A DNA stretch of 17,421 bases from Candidatus Aciduliprofundum sp. (GCA_015523135.1 WAKY01000132.1:1-17421); one strand, 5' to 3'; positions 6,817-13,836 are shown, numbered from the stretch's first letter. Notes: generated from the sequence alone by a model not told the origin. Program-made: numbers and translations.

Positions 6817-8572
6817 TTGTATTGTGCCTGCTAATCATTTGCGAGGTTTAGAATTAATGTCTGAGGGTTATTACGATGAGGCCATAGGCTATTTTGAAAA
6901 TAAAGTAAAGGAGGAGCCAGAGAATTACGAGCTCTGGTTCTTTCTTGGAAATGCTTATTTTGAAAGTAGAGATTATGAGAAGGCAATAAAAGCTTATGAG
7001 AGAGTTTTGTCCTTGAATCCTGCTTTTCAAAGCGCTTACATCTCTCTTGCTAGCACATACGCAAGGATTGGAAAGAAAAGGAAGGCAAAGAGAATAATCT
7101 CAGAAGGTTTAAGAAAATTTGATAATGATGAGTTTTTGTATTTATCCTCCATCATTCTTGCAGAATGTGAATACTACAAGAATGCAGAGAAAATAATAAA
7201 AGGGCTAATAGAGAAAAACCACGAGGATTCATACTTAGTTGTACTTGGTAATATATATCTTGGTATGGGAAAATATGAAGAATCTTTAAAATCATATCAA
7301 GAGGCCGTAGAAATAAATGAGAAAAATGAGGAAGCATGGAACAATATGGGGTTTCTTTATTTTTCCCTAGGAAATTATTTGAAGGCAAGGGAATGCTATG
7401 AAAGAGCGATAAGTATAAATCAAGGTTATAGAGAAGCTTGGTACAATATGGGTTATTTAGAGCATACGCTAGGAAATTTAAACAAAGCAGTTTTTTACTA
7501 CTGGAAGACCTTGCAAATTGATGCGAGGGATGAAGTTACATGGAACAATCTCGGGAATGCCCTTTACAATCTGGGAAAATATATGGAATCTATCCCATAT
7601 TTTATGAAATCAGTTAGTATAAATTCAGAATATGAGATTGGATGGAACAACATAGGTAATGCCCTAGATAAAATGGGCATGCACAAATTTTCTATACCTT
7701 TCCACGAGAGAGCTTTGAAAATCAACCCAAAATTTGATTATGCTTGGCATGCCAAGGGTCATGCCCTATCTTCTTTGGGCCATTATGAAAATGCCCTTGA
7801 TTCTTTAGAAAGAGCAATAGAATTGAACTCTGAGTATGCGGATACTTGGTATTGGCGTGGTTATACCTTATATAAGCTTGAAAGGTACGAAGAGGCAATA
7901 GAATCTCTCAAGATGGCTATTAAAATTGAACCAAATGTAAAATCATTTGAATTGCTTGGTGATATATACTCATACCTTGGCTATTATGGAGAATCCTTAA
8001 AATATTATGAAGAAGCATTGAAATATGGCAATTCGGAGGAAAAAGCGAGAGTGTACATAAAGATGGGTAAATATGAAGAAGCTCTAAAGTTTGTGGATAA
8101 TCTAACAAAGGCAAATATTTTTTACAAGCTTGGTAGATATGAGGAGATTTTGAATATTGAAGAAAGCTCACAGGATTTAGATTATATGAAATGTTTGGCT
8201 CTTGAAGCGCTGGGAAGATATGAAGAAGCATTGAAAATTGCAAATAAGTACAAATCTGAGAAATTTATGAAGGAGAAAAAGTTCATAGAATTCTTAATTA
8301 AAAACTCTAAGTTATCACTTGATGTGAATGATAGAGAATATATTATGCGTATAGGAGCAGCTCTATTGAACAAGGGTGAATACAATAAAGCTATTGAAAT
8401 ATTCAGGGAGATAAAAACAAAGGAAAGTTACTACTTTCTTGGGGAATCCTATATTGCTTTGGGAAAAATAAAAAAAGGAATTAAATATTTGGAAATTGCA
8501 GCAGGTATGGGTTTAGAACTAGCTTTAGAAAGATTGAAAGAGGTGAAAATGAGTGAAAAGGTATCATCTTAA
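6803..8572 (+). CDS. Large TPR-repeat protein (589 aa)
   Basis: Almost the whole chain consists of 34-residue tetratricopeptide repeats, about 15-16 of them. They carry the typical pattern W..(L/M)G......G.Y..A...(Y/F).(K/R)A(L/I).(I/L)(N/D)P. The central repeats (about 170-370) are the most regular, with repeated WNN(M/L/I)G starts; the later ones are degenerate. TPR arrays form curved scaffolds for protein binding. There is no signal peptide or membrane helix, so it is cytoplasmic unless tethered by partners. The ATG at 6803 overlaps the VanZ gene by 14 nt. An alternative ATG at 6857, preceded by GAGGT, would drop the first 18 residues. The end overlaps the PUA gene by 20 nt. Specific partners cannot be read from sequence. 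Confidence 0.93.
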   Translation: MKSINCIVPANHLRGLELMSEGYYDEAIGYFENKVKEEPENYELWFFLGNAYFESRDYEKAIKAYERVLSLNPAFQSAYISLASTYARIGKKRKAKRIISEGLRKFDNDEFLYLSSIILAECEYYKNAEKIIKGLIEKNHEDSYLVVLGNIYLGMGKYEESLKSYQEAVEINEKNEEAWNNMGFLYFSLGNYLKARECYERAISINQGYREAWYNMGYLEHTLGNLNKAVFYYWKTLQIDARDEVTWNNLGNALYNLGKYMESIPYFMKSVSINSEYEIGWNNIGNALDKMGMHKFSIPFHERALKINPKFDYAWHAKGHALSSLGHYENALDSLERAIELNSEYADTWYWRGYTLYKLERYEEAIESLKMAIKIEPNVKSFELLGDIYSYLGYYGESLKYYEEALKYGNSEEKARVYIKMGKYEEALKFVDNLTKANIFYKLGRYEEILNIEESSQDLDYMKCLALEALGRYEEALKIANKYKSEKFMKEKKFIEFLIKNSKLSLDVNDREYIMRIGAALLNKGEYNKAIEIFREIKTKESYYFLGESYIALGKIKKGIKYLEIAAGMGLELALERLKEVKMSEKVSS

Positions 8573-9008
8573 AAAAAAGAAGATTAAAGAGATAAAGAGC
8601 TCTCTTGCCATAGACCTATGGGTTGAAGGAACATATGAAATTGTGGAGAATGAACAGAGCGTGATTCTTGTAGATGGCTTGCCAGCATATTTCTTTTATG
8701 ATGGGAAATATTATCCAACAGTGCTTCTCCTTCTTAAGAATACCATTGAACATAGCTATGTAACGGTAGATATGGGTGCTGTTAAGCATGTTTTAAATGG
8801 AGCCAATATTTTTGCAGCAGGCATAGTGGATGCAGATCCTAATGTGAGAGAGGGGGATGCTGTTTATGTTAGAGATGAGAAGTATAAAAAAGCCCTTGCA
8901 GTGGGAATAGCTTTGATGGATGCAAGTGATATGGTATCTAAAAAAAGTGGTATGGCTGTAAAAAATCTGCATTATTATGGGGATAAAATTTCAAAAATAT
9001 TGGATTAA
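8553..9008 (+). CDS. MCTS1-like PUA-domain RNA-binding protein (151 aa)
   Basis: The start is GTG 8553, inside the TPR gene, with GAGGTG at 8540-8545. Residues 1-65 form the N-terminal MCT-like domain with a basic start (KRYHLKKKKIK). Residues about 70-150 are a PUA domain, including MGAVKHVLNGANIFAAGI, GDAVYV, a VGIALM strand and KNLHYYGDKI. This arrangement matches human MCTS1/MCT-1 and the archaeal DUF1947 proteins. In eukaryotes MCTS1 works with DENR, or within eIF2D, on 40S subunits in tRNA/mRNA release and reinitiation. A ribosome- or tRNA-associated role is therefore likely, though archaeal function is less settled. The stop overlaps the convergent minus-strand small gene by 4 nt. Confidence 0.9.
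   Translation: MKRYHLKKKKIKEIKSSLAIDLWVEGTYEIVENEQSVILVDGLPAYFFYDGKYYPTVLLLLKNTIEHSYVTVDMGAVKHVLNGANIFAAGIVDADPNVREGDAVYVRDEKYKKALAVGIALMDASDMVSKKSGMAVKNLHYYGDKISKILD
8940..8997 (-). terminator. Possible T-tract terminator of the ftsZ-rpl12 operon, inside the opposing PUA gene
   Basis: Read on the minus strand, T-runs of 5 to 7 occur at 8993-8997, 8960-8965 and 8940-8946, all within 70 nt after the last gene of the operon. Archaeal termination often uses such tracts. They are also ordinary AAA lysine codons of the opposite gene, so support is weak. Confidence 0.3.
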
Positions 9009-9157
9009 TCGGTATGCTTAGGTATTTCAAAAATCATAAATGAAGAGGCTATCCAAGCTATACCTACAATCAATGCTAATATATTCTGCCAGATACCGTA
9101 AGCTATTAGAGCAGCTGGTATAAAGTAAAGAAGAGTATAGGTGAGAATCTTTTGCAT
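9005..9157 (-). CDS. Small two-helix membrane protein at the end of the stalk operon (50 aa)
   Basis: The ATG at 9157 opens a 50-codon frame ending in TAA at 9005-9007. The product starts MQKILTYTLLYFIPAALIAY, followed by GIWQN and a second hydrophobic stretch (LALIVGIAWIASSFMIF), and ends EIPKHTD. It therefore has two membrane helices joined by a short GIWQN turn. GGTGAG (9161-9166), three bases before the ATG, fits a ribosome-binding site, and the gene begins 11 nt after the rpl12 stop on the same strand. It fills the whole gap between rpl12 and the convergent PUA gene, whose end it overlaps by 4 nt. It is unrelated to ribosomal proteins and I recognise no family. Its position suggests co-transcription with the stalk genes and secE. 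Its reality rests on the Shine-Dalgarno, spacing and composition. Confidence 0.65.
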   Translation of the reverse strand: MQKILTYTLLYFIPAALIAYGIWQNILALIVGIAWIASSFMIFEIPKHTD

Positions 9158-9168
9158 TCACTCACCGT

Positions 9169-9486
9169 TTATCCGAAGAGTGCTCCGAGACCTGCTATAG
9201 CTTCCTCTTCCTTCTTTTCCTCTTCTTCCTCTTCCTTTTTCTCTTCCTCTTTCTTCTCTTCCTTCTTTTCGCTAGGTGCTGCGGCTGCAGGTGCTGCTGC
9301 TACAGGTGCAAATGCTGCATTCTTTATTGCCTCATCGATGTTTATCTCACTGAGTGCAGATACCAATGCCTTTATTCTAGCCATATCTGGCTCAGCTCCA
9401 GCAGCTTTTATTATGTTCGCTATTGCCTCCTCGTTTATTTCCTTTCCCAGCGAATGCAGGATCAGGGCACTATACACATATTCCAT
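9169..9486 (-). CDS. rpl12: Ribosomal protein L12 (archaeal P1 stalk protein, 105 aa)
   Basis: L12/P1 dimers bind L10 and recruit translation GTPases to the large subunit. The chain opens MEYVYSALILHSLGKEINE, the conserved helical dimerisation and L10-binding domain. It then runs through an Ala/Pro hinge, a long Glu/Lys-rich stretch and the universal tail EEAIAGLGALFG that contacts elongation factors. I chose ATG 9486, not ATG 9492, because the Shine-Dalgarno AAGGAGGT (9493-9500) would abut the earlier ATG but stands 6 nt from this one. Archaeal L12 also starts MEY. The gene sits 20 nt after rpl10 in the stalk operon. Confidence 0.95.
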   Translation of the reverse strand: MEYVYSALILHSLGKEINEEAIANIIKAAGAEPDMARIKALVSALSEINIDEAIKNAAFAPVAAAPAAAAPSEKKEEKKEEEKKEEEEEEKKEEEAIAGLGALFG

Positions 9487-9492
9487 TTTCAT

Positions 9493-9500
9493 ACCTCCTT
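9493..9500 (-). promoter_or_regulatory. Strong Shine-Dalgarno that fixes the rpl12 start
   Basis: AAGGAGGT on the minus strand. It directly touches the ATG at 9492 and lies 6 nt from the ATG at 9486. Only the second spacing is workable. A near-consensus site fits the need for several L12 copies per ribosome. Confidence 0.7.
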
Positions 9501-9506
9501 TTTCTT

Positions 9507-10508
9507 TTATCCAAATAGGGCTCCAAGGCCTGAAATGGCCTCTTCTTCCTTATTTTCTTCTTCCTCCTCTTCCTTCTTTTCTTCTACATTTTCCTCTTTC
9601 TTGCCTTCCTCGTTAGAAGGCGGAATTTGTCTATTGGATATTAAATTTTTCAACTCATCATCCAAACCATCACTAAGGGCAGATGCAAGAGAGAGCATTT
9701 CCATATATGCTTTTCTTAGTATATGATCTGCTGTGAATTTGTTTACTATACCTCCGTTTATTGCAAGATTCATTGCATCTCTTGCAGCTTTGCCAATGAT
9801 CATAGGCATAGTTAGCTTGGTTGGATATGCTGCATTTACGCTAAGATTCATGGCATACTGGATTGCATTGAGCACATCTCCGTAGACCATCTCTGTATCC
9901 ACATGGAGAACATCCTTGGGAAATACCATTTCATCCTCATAGGCAGCTCTCAAATCCAAACCAACAGTCATGGGGTAAATTTCAAGCTTAGTGAGGACTT
10001 GTGCTATATCGCTACTTATTACCTCCCCTTTCTTGACTAGCACAGTATCCTTTCTTATCACTATTTTTCCCTTTTCCACAGCAGCTGGTAAGCCAACCTT
10101 CTGGAACTCACTGATCATAGGACCTGGTTTGAAAGGTGTCTCTCCGGCATGCACAATTATATCCTCAGGTGCGATTTCTCCACCTTTTGCAGGAGCTTTT
10201 GTTTGAGTTTCCTCCATCAATTTCTCAAGCTTGAACGCGTTTATATTTGTGAATATTATTCCAGTTTGCCCCTCTATGTAATTTGCAAGATCTTTTATAT
10301 TCTTTTTATTTGCCTTCTCGAGAGCCAATTTAATTAGTCTATTTTTACCTACAATGAAGACAGCTTTATCTTTGAGATTTCTTCTCATTTTTTGCATTTG
10401 AACCGCTGGAATATTGTGTATATTCACAATGCCTACAACTGGGTATTCCTCTGCAAGTTTAGCGAGCTTGTCCACGAATTTATATTTCCAAGGTGCAACA
10501 TGAGCCAT
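9507..10508 (-). CDS. rpl10: Ribosomal protein L10 (archaeal P0, 333 aa)
   Basis: This is the stalk base: it binds 23S rRNA next to L11 and carries the L12 dimers. The N-terminal L10 domain (about 1-105) contains the VVGIVNIHNIP and FIVGKNRLIKLAL strands. The archaeal/eukaryotic insertion domain (about 106-190) includes ETPFKPGPMISE. Then come the helical spine that binds L12 dimers (about 200-300), a Glu/Lys-rich linker and the tail EEAISGLGALFG, nearly identical to that of L12. The ATG at 10508 follows GGTGAG, which overlaps the rpl1 stop, so translation is likely coupled. The length is typical for archaea. Confidence 0.97.
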   Translation of the reverse strand: MAHVAPWKYKFVDKLAKLAEEYPVVGIVNIHNIPAVQMQKMRRNLKDKAVFIVGKNRLIKLALEKANKKNIKDLANYIEGQTGIIFTNINAFKLEKLMEETQTKAPAKGGEIAPEDIIVHAGETPFKPGPMISEFQKVGLPAAVEKGKIVIRKDTVLVKKGEVISSDIAQVLTKLEIYPMTVGLDLRAAYEDEMVFPKDVLHVDTEMVYGDVLNAIQYAMNLSVNAAYPTKLTMPMIIGKAARDAMNLAINGGIVNKFTADHILRKAYMEMLSLASALSDGLDDELKNLISNRQIPPSNEEGKKEENVEEKKEEEEEENKEEEAISGLGALFG

Positions 10509-10513
10509 CTAAC

Positions 10514-11155
10514 TCACCTCAACTTTATTTTTACTGCCGGGCCCATGGTTGTTTTCACATACACACTATCTATGTTCTGCAACCCTCTTTCAAGCTTTGT
10601 TTCTACTCTTTTTATGACCTCTTTTATGTTCTCAGCAATTTCCTCTGGCTTCATGTTCTTTGTACCAACTGCTACATGGAAGGTTCTTCTATCTCTTGAG
10701 CGTACTCTAACAGTTTTCTTTAGTCTATCAACTAATGGACATGGGTCTGCCCCTGGTGGTAATGGTTTTGGCATTTTTCCTCTGGGACCCAAAATTATAC
10801 CCAAACTCTTACCTATCTTCCCCATAAGAGGGGCTTCTGCAAGGAAGAAATCATATTGATTTGCCATCTTTCTAGCTTTTCTCTTATCCTCTGCAAGTGT
10901 ATCAATTTCTTCAGGGGCAATTACAATATCAGCACACTCTTTTGCCTTCAAAGCAGTTTCCCCTGAGGCAAATACTCCTACTTTAATTTCCTTGCCCCTT
11001 CCGTGAGGTAGCACTATTTCCTCATTTATTCTATTTTTAGGTATACTTAAATCAACATCTTTTAGGTTTATAGCCAAATCTACACTCTCTAAAAACTTTC
11101 TTTCTTTCGATTTTTCTATTGCTTCTTTCACGGCAGCTACGATATTATCTTGCAA
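10514..11155 (-). CDS. rpl1: Ribosomal protein L1 (213 aa)
   Basis: L1 forms the mobile L1 stalk on 23S rRNA, and in several bacteria and archaea it represses its own mRNA. Recognisable parts are the N-terminal LAINLKDVDLSIPKNRINEE segment, the PLMGKIGKSLGIILGPRGKMPKP core, the RRTFHVAVGT strand and the MGPAVKI end. The start codon is TTG at 11155, five bases after AAGGAGGTG (11161-11169); no in-frame ATG or GTG fits better. The unusual TTG, together with the hairpin over the upstream gap, suggests tuned translation initiation. The stop is 5 nt from the rpl10 start. Confidence 0.96.
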   Translation of the reverse strand: MQDNIVAAVKEAIEKSKERKFLESVDLAINLKDVDLSIPKNRINEEIVLPHGRGKEIKVGVFASGETALKAKECADIVIAPEEIDTLAEDKRKARKMANQYDFFLAEAPLMGKIGKSLGIILGPRGKMPKPLPPGADPCPLVDRLKKTVRVRSRDRRTFHVAVGTKNMKPEEIAENIKEVIKRVETKLERGLQNIDSVYVKTTMGPAVKIKLR

Positions 11156-11160
11156 TTAAA

Positions 11161-11169
11161 CACCTCCTT
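11161..11169 (-). promoter_or_regulatory. Shine-Dalgarno of rpl1, partly inside a hairpin
   Basis: AAGGAGGTG is followed five bases later by the TTG start. Its first three bases (AAG) are the end of the 3' arm of the hairpin at 11167-11200, so stem formation would partly occlude the site. Confidence 0.7.
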
Positions 11170-11200
11170 GTAGTAAGCGAGCCTTCGGCTCTCCTACAAG
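11167..11200 (-). promoter_or_regulatory. Two-stem hairpin between rpl11 and rpl1, candidate L1 autoregulatory site
   Basis: On the minus-strand RNA, arm CTTGTAG (11200-11194, containing the rpl11 stop codon) pairs perfectly with CTACAAG (11173-11167). Inside it, GAGCC (11191-11187) pairs with GGCTC (11183-11179) around a GAA loop. Between the two stems is an asymmetric internal loop of 2 against 5 bases. The 3' arm runs directly into the rpl1 Shine-Dalgarno. Known L1 targets in 23S rRNA and L1 mRNAs are two helices separated by an asymmetric loop, so the shape fits. I cannot confirm the specific contact bases. Confidence 0.5.
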
Positions 11201-11670
11201 TTAGGTAGGGTGATTTCGTTATTCTTTATAAGCTTTTGCACTTCTCTAGGGTCTTTACCTTCTACAGTTACACCCATTGATACGCATGTGCCCAAGACTT
11301 CAAGCACAACTCCCCTAATATCATAGGATAATGAATTTACCTTCTTCATTTTTGCAATCTTTACAACTTGCTCCAAGCTTAAATCTCCCACTTTATCCGT
11401 TCTTGCATTTCCAGAGCCCTTCTCTATGCCCAGCTCCTTCTTTATTAGGGCGCTTGTGGGTGGAGTTCCTACAGTTATAGTAAATTCCTTTGTTTTTGGA
11501 TCTATGTCCACTTTTACAGGTACTTGCATTCCAGCGTAATCTTTCGTTTTTTCGTTTATAGCCTTGACTACCTGTGCAACATTAACCCCCATAGGACCAA
11601 GAGCTGGACCCAAAGGAGGTCCTGGAGTAGCCTTTCCTCCTTCAACTAACACTTCAATTACTTGTCCCAT
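11194..11670 (-). CDS. rpl11: Ribosomal protein L11 (158 aa)
   Basis: L11 binds the GTPase-associated centre of 23S rRNA beside the L10-L12 stalk. The N-terminal domain has the GGKATPGPPLGPALGPMGVN signature; the C-terminal rRNA-binding domain includes GSGNARTDKVG and the VLGTCVSMGVTVEGKDP end. I start it at ATG 11670, which gives MGQVIEVLVEGG as in other archaea. GGTGAG (11675-11680) is 4-5 nt upstream. The GTG at 11679 would start inside that site. It follows the spt5 stop by one base and ends in the lower stem of the rpl11-rpl1 hairpin. Confidence 0.97.
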   Translation of the reverse strand: MGQVIEVLVEGGKATPGPPLGPALGPMGVNVAQVVKAINEKTKDYAGMQVPVKVDIDPKTKEFTITVGTPPTSALIKKELGIEKGSGNARTDKVGDLSLEQVVKIAKMKKVNSLSYDIRGVVLEVLGTCVSMGVTVEGKDPREVQKLIKNNEITLPNL

Positions 11671-11671
11671 A

Positions 11672-12505
11672 TTACTCACCTTCCTTCTCTAATAACCTTA
11701 CAGCTTCTGCTTTAACAGTTATAGGTATAGGTACCATTGCTTCGAAAAGCTCAACTGTTATTTCATCTTTTGCCTCGTCAATTTGTATCACTTTAGCATG
11801 CTCACCTTTGAATGGCCCTTCTACAAGTTCCACAATATCTCCTATTGAGATGCGATGGATTGTTGGAGTTGGAGTAAGATAATGTTTAATCTCTTCAAGA
11901 TGCATTTCTCCCCTTACTACTCCTTTTGCATCTTTTATCCCCCTTATAAGGGAGAGAACTTTATCAGGTCTTGAGGTTTCAACAAAAACATATCCCTTCA
12001 AATTGTAAGGTGCTAGCACTGAGAATATTTCTTTCCACTTATGAATTTTTGCCTTCATACCTATGTCCCTAGCTACTTTTACCTCTTGTCCTATAGTAGT
12101 TTTAACAGCCACAATAGCAGCTTCTATATTTACCTTAACATCCTTGTTCCACAAACCCTCGGAAGATATAACTTCAAATTTGAATACACCATAATCTCCA
12201 ATCTCAGCAGCTTTTGGAGCTGTTATGTTCACATAAATCTCCTTTCTCTTATTTGGCTGCACTTGGAGTTCGTACTCAAGCTCTGTATTCTCTTTTGTTG
12301 TAACAAGGAGCTTACAATCCTCTTTTTCAACTCCAATTATATGCATACTCCACTCTAAACTAGGGTCTTTCATATTGAGTTGAGAGAGAATTTTGAATGT
12401 AACCTTCTCTTTTTTATCGCTTCTATTTGATACAACGAGAACAATTTCAGCTATTCTTCCAGCAGGAATCCTAAAAAGCTCAGTATTCAAACTAACATCA
12501 ATCAT
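11672..12505 (-). CDS. spt5: Spt5/NusG transcription elongation factor with an extra N-terminal sandwich-like domain (277 aa)
   Basis: Spt5 clamps RNA polymerase with Spt4 and raises processivity. The usual archaeal protein is about 145-155 residues: an NGN domain (here about 131-211, AIVAVKTTIGQE through GYVFVETS) and one KOW domain (about 218-272, IGDIVELVEGPFKGEHAKV). Here about 125 residues precede the NGN. They read as a beta sandwich: IPAGRIAEIVLVVSNRSDKK, a WSMHI strand, VTTKENTELEYELQVQP, YVNITAPKAAEIGDYGVFKF. This resembles NEW3/CARDB-like Ig-fold domains normally found in exported proteins. No Met offers an internal start near the NGN, and the ATG has GAGGG upstream next to the secE stop, so the fusion looks real. 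There is no signal peptide; it should be cytoplasmic. Confidence 0.92.
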   Translation of the reverse strand: MIDVSLNTELFRIPAGRIAEIVLVVSNRSDKKEKVTFKILSQLNMKDPSLEWSMHIIGVEKEDCKLLVTTKENTELEYELQVQPNKRKEIYVNITAPKAAEIGDYGVFKFEVISSEGLWNKDVKVNIEAAIVAVKTTIGQEVKVARDIGMKAKIHKWKEIFSVLAPYNLKGYVFVETSRPDKVLSLIRGIKDAKGVVRGEMHLEEIKHYLTPTPTIHRISIGDIVELVEGPFKGEHAKVIQIDEAKDEITVELFEAMVPIPITVKAEAVRLLEKEGE

Positions 12506-12514
12506 TTTAATCCC

Positions 12515-12736
12515 TCATGGTATGTGAAGCCATATCTGGAAAATATAGTAAAGGGCAAATCCTACGCCCCCAATGAAAAGTATGCCAAGACCGGTTATAG
12601 CCAGAACTTTTCCATATTCGTCTTTTGTAGGTTTTCTTGCCATTTTTAGTATTCTGGAATACTTACCTTTACCGAACCCTGCAACCCAATTATCAACGCT
12701 TTTTTGGAACTGTTCACTCTTGTCAATTATGCCCAT
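12515..12736 (-). CDS. secE: SecE / Sec61-gamma translocon subunit (73 aa)
   Basis: This is the small subunit that clamps SecY in the protein-export channel. An amphipathic N-terminal helix (about 5-20, KSEQFQKSVDNWVAGF) leads to the conserved RILKMARKPTKDEY stretch. A single membrane helix (about 45-70) follows and ends IWLHIP. The size fits archaeal SecE. I start it at ATG 12736 because GGTGA (12742-12746) is 5 nt upstream; the GTG at 12745 lies inside that site. It sits between ftsZ and spt5; secE beside nusG/spt5 and the L11 operon is an arrangement shared by bacteria and archaea. Confidence 0.95.
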   Translation of the reverse strand: MGIIDKSEQFQKSVDNWVAGFGKGKYSRILKMARKPTKDEYGKVLAITGLGILFIGGVGFALYYIFQIWLHIP

Positions 12737-12741
12737 TCTTT

Positions 12742-12748
12742 TCACCTT
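12742..12748 (-). promoter_or_regulatory. Shine-Dalgarno of secE, overlapping the ftsZ stop
   Basis: AAGGTGA on the minus strand includes the ftsZ TGA stop and lies 5 nt before ATG 12736. It rules out the GTG at 12745, which is inside it, and suggests coupling of ftsZ and secE translation. Confidence 0.65.
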
Positions 12749-13836
12749 ATAACATCAACTTCTTTGTTTTTCTCTAAAGCTTCAAGACCTTGAATGTATG
12801 GTGATTTAACTCCCGTAATAACAACCATAACTCTCAATGTGTTGCCTAAAGAAGGATCTATGGAAGCACCCCATATTATCCTTGCTCCCTTGCTTATCTG
12901 TGATTGCACATACTCTGCCACGCTCTCTGCTTCCTTGACCGTCATATTCTCACCGCCAACTACATTGATTAATGCCCCATTTGCCTCGCTTATATCTGCC
13001 TCTATCAATGGTGAATTCAACGCCTCTTTTATGGCCTCCTCAGCTCTATTCTCTGAGTCGCTCTCTCCAAGGCCAATCATGGCTACTCCGCCGCCCTTCA
13101 TTATGGTCTTGAGGTCATTGAAATCTAAATTCACCAATCCCGGCTTGGTAATCATCTCTGCAAGACCCTTAATTGAGCGCATCAAAATCTCATCTGCTAC
13201 TTTGAAAGCCAAGTTTAGAGGCAATCTTGGCACTAGCTCTAATAGCTTATCGTTTGGTATAGTGATAACTGTATCAACATACTGCTTTAATTTTTCCAAG
13301 CCCCACATTGCGTTTTCAAACCTCATTCTCCCCTCTGCTGTGAATGGTAAAGTGCATATCGCAATTGTGAGAGCTCCCAATTCCTTTGCAATTTGGGCCA
13401 CAACAGGAGCACTTCCTGTTCCAGTACCTCCACCCAAGCCGCAGGTTACAAAAACGATATCTGCACCTTGAAGCACCTCTCTTATTCTATCTTCAACCTC
13501 TCTAGCCGCTTCCTCGCCAACTTGGGGTAATGCTCCCGCACCTAAGCCCCTTGTTATCCTCTTTCCTAATAGAATCTTGCGATTTGCCTTTGTTATGAGC
13601 AAATGCTGGGCATCTGTATTAGCAGCCACAAGCTCAACATCTACAATCCCCTCTTCCATTATTCTAGTAATTGTATTGCTTCCGGCTCCTCCACAACCAA
13701 CAACTTTAATATTTGTTTTTAATTTTTGTAGGAGTGACATAAGTTCTTCATCATCAGGACTTGTTATTGTTGGCTCCTGCGTAACAGCAATTCTTTCATC
13801 CGCTTTTGATAGCACCTCTTTAACCAGCGACTTCAT
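12742..13836 (-). CDS. ftsZ: FtsZ cell-division GTPase (364 aa)
   Basis: FtsZ is the tubulin-like GTPase that forms the division ring. After an N-terminal extension of about 40 residues comes IKVVGCGGAGSNTI (43-56). The tubulin signature GGGTGTG is at 135-141, TAEGRMRFENA is near 167-177, and the T7 loop NLDFNDLKTIM at 236-246 completes the GTPase site of the neighbouring subunit. The C-terminal domain is present and the protein ends in a short charged tail (NKEVDVIR), with no obvious FtsA-type peptide. ATG 13836 follows GGTGG at 5 nt. It is first in the operon, downstream of a TATA box. I cannot assign FtsZ1 or FtsZ2 with confidence from reading alone. Confidence 0.97.
   Translation of the reverse strand: MKSLVKEVLSKADERIAVTQEPTITSPDDEELMSLLQKLKTNIKVVGCGGAGSNTITRIMEEGIVDVELVAANTDAQHLLITKANRKILLGKRITRGLGAGALPQVGEEAAREVEDRIREVLQGADIVFVTCGLGGGTGTGSAPVVAQIAKELGALTIAICTLPFTAEGRMRFENAMWGLEKLKQYVDTVITIPNDKLLELVPRLPLNLAFKVADEILMRSIKGLAEMITKPGLVNLDFNDLKTIMKGGGVAMIGLGESDSENRAEEAIKEALNSPLIEADISEANGALINVVGGENMTVKEAESVAEYVQSQISKGARIIWGASIDPSLGNTLRVMVVITGVKSPYIQGLEALEKNKEVDVIR

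Noticed and set aside
7000..8250. Repeated motifs about 102 nt apart, considered as a direct-repeat array
   Set aside because: The spacing is that of 34-codon TPR units within one gene, and the DNA copies are diverged.
9169..9580. Similar DNA in the ends of rpl12 and rpl10, possibly a repeat element
   Set aside because: Both encode the shared acidic tail and GLGALFG ending of P0 and P1 proteins, which is a normal feature of the stalk.
9152..9616. Plus-strand frame of 154 residues rich in Ser and Phe
   Set aside because: It is the reverse reading of the GAA/GAG-rich acidic tail of L12. The low-complexity Ser/Phe composition and the solid L12 and small-protein genes opposite make it a shadow.
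12794..13471. Plus-strand frame of 225 residues opposite ftsZ
   Set aside because: FtsZ is unmistakable on the other strand. This frame has no recognisable motif, ribosome-binding site or promoter.
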